A stretch of 9,352 nt of DNA from assembly GCA_902803245.1 (NCBI GenBank), contig CADCPJ010000034.1, forward strand, positions 1 to 9,352, read 5' to 3'. This document shows positions 6,284 through 9,352 of this stretch, piece after piece; within the stretch, counting starts at the first letter, position 1, and every line of letters starts with the position of its first letter. Both the position numbers and the translations under genes were made by a program. The notes below the pieces were generated by a model that was given only the letters and a program-made list of their open reading frames with translations, was not told where the DNA came from and made no database searches. This DNA comes from an uncultured Lachnospiraceae bacterium (GTDB taxonomy: Bacteria; Bacillota; Clostridia; Lachnospirales; Lachnospiraceae).

Positions 6284-9200
6284 TCAGTCTCCGGCAGGTT
6301 CTTGCGCTCCGTCCGGAAACAGAGTCTCTGCCGATAAGCTTCTGTCCGGATCCGGCATCTGCAGCCATTCGACCGCTTTCAGGAAGTACCGGTGGAATGA
6401 CTCGATCCGCTCCCCGGAATACCGGCCGGTGTTGTATCCGAAATACCAGGTCAGTCTGTCAATCCCTTTCCTGTCGATGAGGCCGGTGACCAGCATGCCG
6501 TTCTGCCCGAGCGGAAGAGGCATGCGCTTGTCAACGATGGCTGAGAGATCTCCCAGGTCGAAGGTGTCTTTCTGATAGTTGAACAGCACCGTATTGCAGA
6601 TGGGCGAGGGATGCAGATGTTTAAACGGATAAGCGCAGTGCGCCGTTCCAAAATCGATCTGTTCCCTTATGTCATCAAGGAGGTCCGCAGCCGTCTGCTT
6701 CTTTCCAAGGTCCACATACACGGGGATCGAGGAAGCAAACATGCCCACACTCCGCCTCTTTGCGTCCTGGTCCCTCCCGTGATAGGCGTTGTAAATGAGT
6801 GCCCTGCGCTCCTTACTTAGCGCTGCCGCCGCTATAGCCGTCGCCGCAAGGAACAGTGAGCTGCCCCCGTCGGAAGTTCTGTCCAGCTCCCTGTGGAAGG
6901 TGAGCGTCGTGTTTTCTCCCTCCTGTCCTTCCAGGTCCTGACTCAGCACCAGATTGCGGGGAGCCGTGTCAAAATGGCTGTCGTAATATGCCTTCGCCTC
7001 TTCATTTTCCGGCAGATGCAGATCGCGCTGCATTCTTCCCTGAGTCTCCAGGAACAGGGGATACAGGTCCTCCGGAATCTCATAATCGGGATCCGCATAA
7101 GAAGACCAGATCTGCTCTCTCATCAGCATGGCCGATGTGCCGTCAGCGATGCTGTGATGGATGTCGAAGAACAGGTAGTCCGCCGAATCCGTGTGATAGA
7201 GGGCGCGGCGGTGCGGTGCGCCTCCGATCCCGCAAAGAGGAGCGACAATATGCTTCATCTCCTCCTCAAACTCGCTGTCGGACATCGTGATGATCCGCGT
7301 CGGCTCGAACAGGTTCTCATCAAACACCACGTACCACTTTCCGTCTGTTTTCCGGAAGGTGGCATTTAAAGCCGGATGTGCCCGGAACACCTTGTCAAGG
7401 GCTGAGGACAGTCTCGAAAGATCCACTCCCGTCTTCAGCTTCAGAAGCTGCGGGATGTTGTAGGTCAGTGCGTCCGGCTGCTTCTCCATCTGTTCCAGAT
7501 GCTCCTCCATCTCAAAGAGGATCGGCAGAGGCTTCTTCATGGCCTCACGGGAGAGCCCGCTCATGTTCCCCGAAAGGACCTGTCCCGCCTCCCAGGCAGC
7601 CGCCAGGGCGCGCGGTGTCCTGTTCTTATAAAGCACGGAGAGGGGAATGGTCAGTCCCTCTTCCTCGCACAGCCCGAGCAGCACGATCGCTCCCATGGAG
7701 TCGCCGCCGATCTCGTAGAAGTCATACTCGGCGCCCACCCGGTCAAGGCGCAGGGCCTTTGCCATCAAGGTGCAAAGGAGCTTCTCCTTCTCCCCCTCCG
7801 GCGCCGTATATGCGCGGCTCCCGCTTTCCAGGCGGGGCGCCGGGAGCTCCTTCCTGACAAGCTTCCCGTTCGCGTTGTGGGGGAACTCATCCATTGCCAC
7901 ATAGTGGGCGGGAATCATGTAATCCGGCAGCTGAGCATGCAGGGATTCCAGGCTGCAAGTGAATCTGGCGCCGTCCCAGATGTTAAGTTTCTCTGCCTCT
8001 TCTCTCAGGAAATAGGCGCACACAAACGAGCGTCCCCCTGCGTTAATGCCTCTTGCGATGACCTGCGTAAGCCCCGTGGCCTCGCACACCCTCCTCTCGA
8101 TCTCGGCCGGCTCGATCCGATTTCCGTTGATCTTGAACATGTCGTCGTTGCGGCCAACCACGTAATACAATCCCCTCTCATCCCGCCGGGCCAGGTCATT
8201 TGTATGCATGACGCCGTCCCGGATGGCGCGCGCAGTCTTGTCCGGCAGGTTGATGTATCCGCGGAAGAAATAATTGTGGTAGCACAGCTCGCCTTCCCCG
8301 GGTCCTACGACCCGTCTTCCGTTTTCATCCTCCAGATGCAGGTCCTCAAAAGGCATGAGCGGCCTGCCGATGGGAGGGATGTCGTATGCGCGGTCCATAT
8401 CCATTCCCGCAATCAGGAATCCGGTCTCCGACATGCCGTATGTGTTTCTGATTTTCGGCACTCCTCCGGGATAATACACCTGGGAGGCCGGTTCTCCGGC
8501 AACAATGATCTCCTTCAGATACTGTGACGGCTTGTGATACTGCCTCACATAAGAGGGGGTCATGAAAATCCTTTCGATCTTCCGCTTTTCGATAAATGCG
8601 GAGAGGAGAGTCAGGTTTCGAATGACATCCCGGGCGACGATGTGAAGCGTGGAGGCGTTAAGGAAATCGTCGCTGTTGTAGATCATCGCTGCCGCAAAAT
8701 AGAAGGATGTCATCATCCCGCGCTGCATTTCAGGATAATCTTCCCTCTCCGGCGTCTCCATAGCCTGCAGGTCCAGGCTGCCGTATTCGTGAAGCACCCC
8801 CTTGGGGTTTCCCGTAGAGCCGGAGGTGTACACGGCATAGCACGCATCATGCACATCCGTCTCCTCATAGCCGGCCAGATACTCCTCCTTGGCCACGATC
8901 TCATCATACAGCGCCCTGTCGAGCACACAGACGCATCCGGAATCCTCGCGGATATAGGAGATGCGCTGCTCGGGATAGGTGTCCTCGAGGGGAACAAGAG
9001 CCGCCCCCGCGCGGAGAACCCCTCCGATGCAGGAATAAAAGCCGGCACAGCGGGGCATCACGATCTGCACCAGGGACTCACGGCCAACTCCATGCCGTTT
9101 CAGATAGTGATAGATCTTTCCGGACTCCGTGTCCAGTTCGCCGTAGGTCATGGACCGCGTATCGTCCACGACAGCCGTGCGGCCCCTATAGCGCCGCACG

Positions 9201-9352
9201 ATGCGGGCCATGCGGTCCATAAAGCGCGGCATGCCGTCCAGCCTTCCCACCTGGACGAGGCCGATGCCGCTCTCCCCCATCACCTGTTCCATCGCATCCA
9301 GATACTCCGCCCCCTCGAATTTCTGTGAAAAAGTCAGGCAGCACCGGTTTCC
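6284..9352 (-). CDS. Nonribosomal peptide synthetase, (C)-A-T-C, 5' end outside the window
   Basis: The frame is open to the window edge (1022 codons visible, numbered from 9352), so the ATG at 9292 is probably internal. Residues 1-30 (LTFSQKFEGAEYLDAMEQVM) look like the last helix region of a condensation domain. An adenylation domain follows (about 40-505): A2 LRAGAALVPLEDTYPEQR, A3 YTSGSTGNPKG (175-185), A5 NTYGMSETG (303-311), A7 TND (384-386), A8 GRNDDMFKINGNRIEP (400-415) and A10 NANGK (493-497, catalytic Lys497). A carrier domain follows with DFYEIGGDSMG, phosphopantetheine on Ser552. The second condensation domain (about 605-1005) has the catalytic HHSIADG (732-738); its first motif (C1) is degenerate. 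No thioesterase or reductase is present. The protein should activate an acid, load it on the carrier and condense or transfer it in the last domain. The adenylation pocket lacks the usual Asp (Ala220 in its place). The product is unknown. Confidence 0.9.
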   Translation of the reverse strand, partial: GNRCCLTFSQKFEGAEYLDAMEQVMGESGIGLVQVGRLDGMPRFMDRMARIVRRYRGRTAVVDDTRSMTYGELDTESGKIYHYLKRHGVGRESLVQIVMPRCAGFYSCIGGVLRAGAALVPLEDTYPEQRISYIREDSGCVCVLDRALYDEIVAKEEYLAGYEETDVHDACYAVYTSGSTGNPKGVLHEYGSLDLQAMETPEREDYPEMQRGMMTSFYFAAAMIYNSDDFLNASTLHIVARDVIRNLTLLSAFIEKRKIERIFMTPSYVRQYHKPSQYLKEIIVAGEPASQVYYPGGVPKIRNTYGMSETGFLIAGMDMDRAYDIPPIGRPLMPFEDLHLEDENGRRVVGPGEGELCYHNYFFRGYINLPDKTARAIRDGVMHTNDLARRDERGLYYVVGRNDDMFKINGNRIEPAEIERRVCEATGLTQVIARGINAGGRSFVCAYFLREEAEKLNIWDGARFTCSLESLHAQLPDYMIPAHYVAMDEFPHNANGKLVRKELPAPRLESGSRAYTAPEGEKEKLLCTLMAKALRLDRVGAEYDFYEIGGDSMGAIVLLGLCEEEGLTIPLSVLYKNRTPRALAAAWEAGQVLSGNMSGLSREAMKKPLPILFEMEEHLEQMEKQPDALTYNIPQLLKLKTGVDLSRLSSALDKVFRAHPALNATFRKTDGKWYVVFDENLFEPTRIITMSDSEFEEEMKHIVAPLCGIGGAPHRRALYHTDSADYLFFDIHHSIADGTSAMLMREQIWSSYADPDYEIPEDLYPLFLETQGRMQRDLHLPENEEAKAYYDSHFDTAPRNLVLSQDLEGQEGENTTLTFHRELDRTSDGGSSLFLAATAIAAAALSKERRALIYNAYHGRDQDAKRRSVGMFASSIPVYVDLGKKQTAADLLDDIREQIDFGTAHCAYPFKHLHPSPICNTVLFNYQKDTFDLGDLSAIVDKRMPLPLGQNGMLVTGLIDRKGIDRLTWYFGYNTGRYSGERIESFHRYFLKAVEWLQMPDPDRSLSAETLFPDGAQEPAGD

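Noticed and set aside
7499..8527. Long plus-strand ORF of 342 codons inside the NRPS
   Set aside because: It is antisense to conserved adenylation-domain motifs in a GC-rich gene, and its translation shows no domain; such shadow frames are expected.
8534..9328. Plus-strand ORF of 264 codons
   Set aside because: It is antisense to the first part of the adenylation domain and is His/Ile/Arg-rich with no recognisable motif.
1..9352. CRISPR array, tRNA, rRNA or riboswitch
   Set aside because: No regularly spaced repeats and no tRNA-, rRNA- or riboswitch-like sequence was seen on either strand; the intergenic spacers are short.

Overview
The window looks like chromosomal DNA of a gut-type Clostridia species, probably Lachnospiraceae. 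The pointers are strong AGGAGG-type ribosome sites, a DUF6512 membrane protein, a Cro/C1-type regulator with membrane helices and a C-terminal zinc ribbon, and a CinA/PncC variant that I recall as common in that group. The assignment is an inference; no rRNA or other marker gene is present. Every gene I accept lies on the minus strand, so transcription runs from position 9352 towards 1.

Region A (about 9352 to 3594) is a likely operon. It opens with the 3' part of a nonribosomal peptide synthetase (NRPS). The reading frame stays open to the window edge and gives the end of a condensation domain, then adenylation, carrier and a second condensation domain, with no thioesterase. After 30 bases comes a protein whose C-terminal half looks like a fucosyltransferase-type (GT-B) glycosyltransferase. 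After another 26 bases comes a fusion of a STAS domain with an APH-like small-molecule kinase. Together they suggest a pathway that builds an acyl or peptidyl product and may glycosylate or phosphorylate it, with a possible link to partner-switching regulation. I do not recognise this gene set as a described system. By-eye alignment of the adenylation pocket shows no Asp where alpha-amino-acid enzymes carry one, so the substrate may not be an ordinary alpha-amino acid.

Region B (3594 to about 3510) is a short spacer holding a 46-base imperfect palindrome with a GGGACAGTCCC core, flanked by an 11-base imperfect direct repeat. It resembles a REP/MITE-type element or a hairpin separating two operons.

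Region C (3509 to 864) holds a sodium/glutamate symporter (gltS) followed four bases later by a CinA C-terminal-type amidohydrolase. Next come a small signal-peptide gene that appears frameshifted and a DUF6512 integral membrane protein. These look like housekeeping or accessory genes with no evident tie to region A.

Region D (863 to 1) holds a doubtful 76-codon ORF, a spacer with a short direct repeat and an inverted repeat, and the 5' part of the HTH/membrane/zinc-ribbon regulator, cut by the window start. By eye, region A is clearly richer in G+C than regions C and D.
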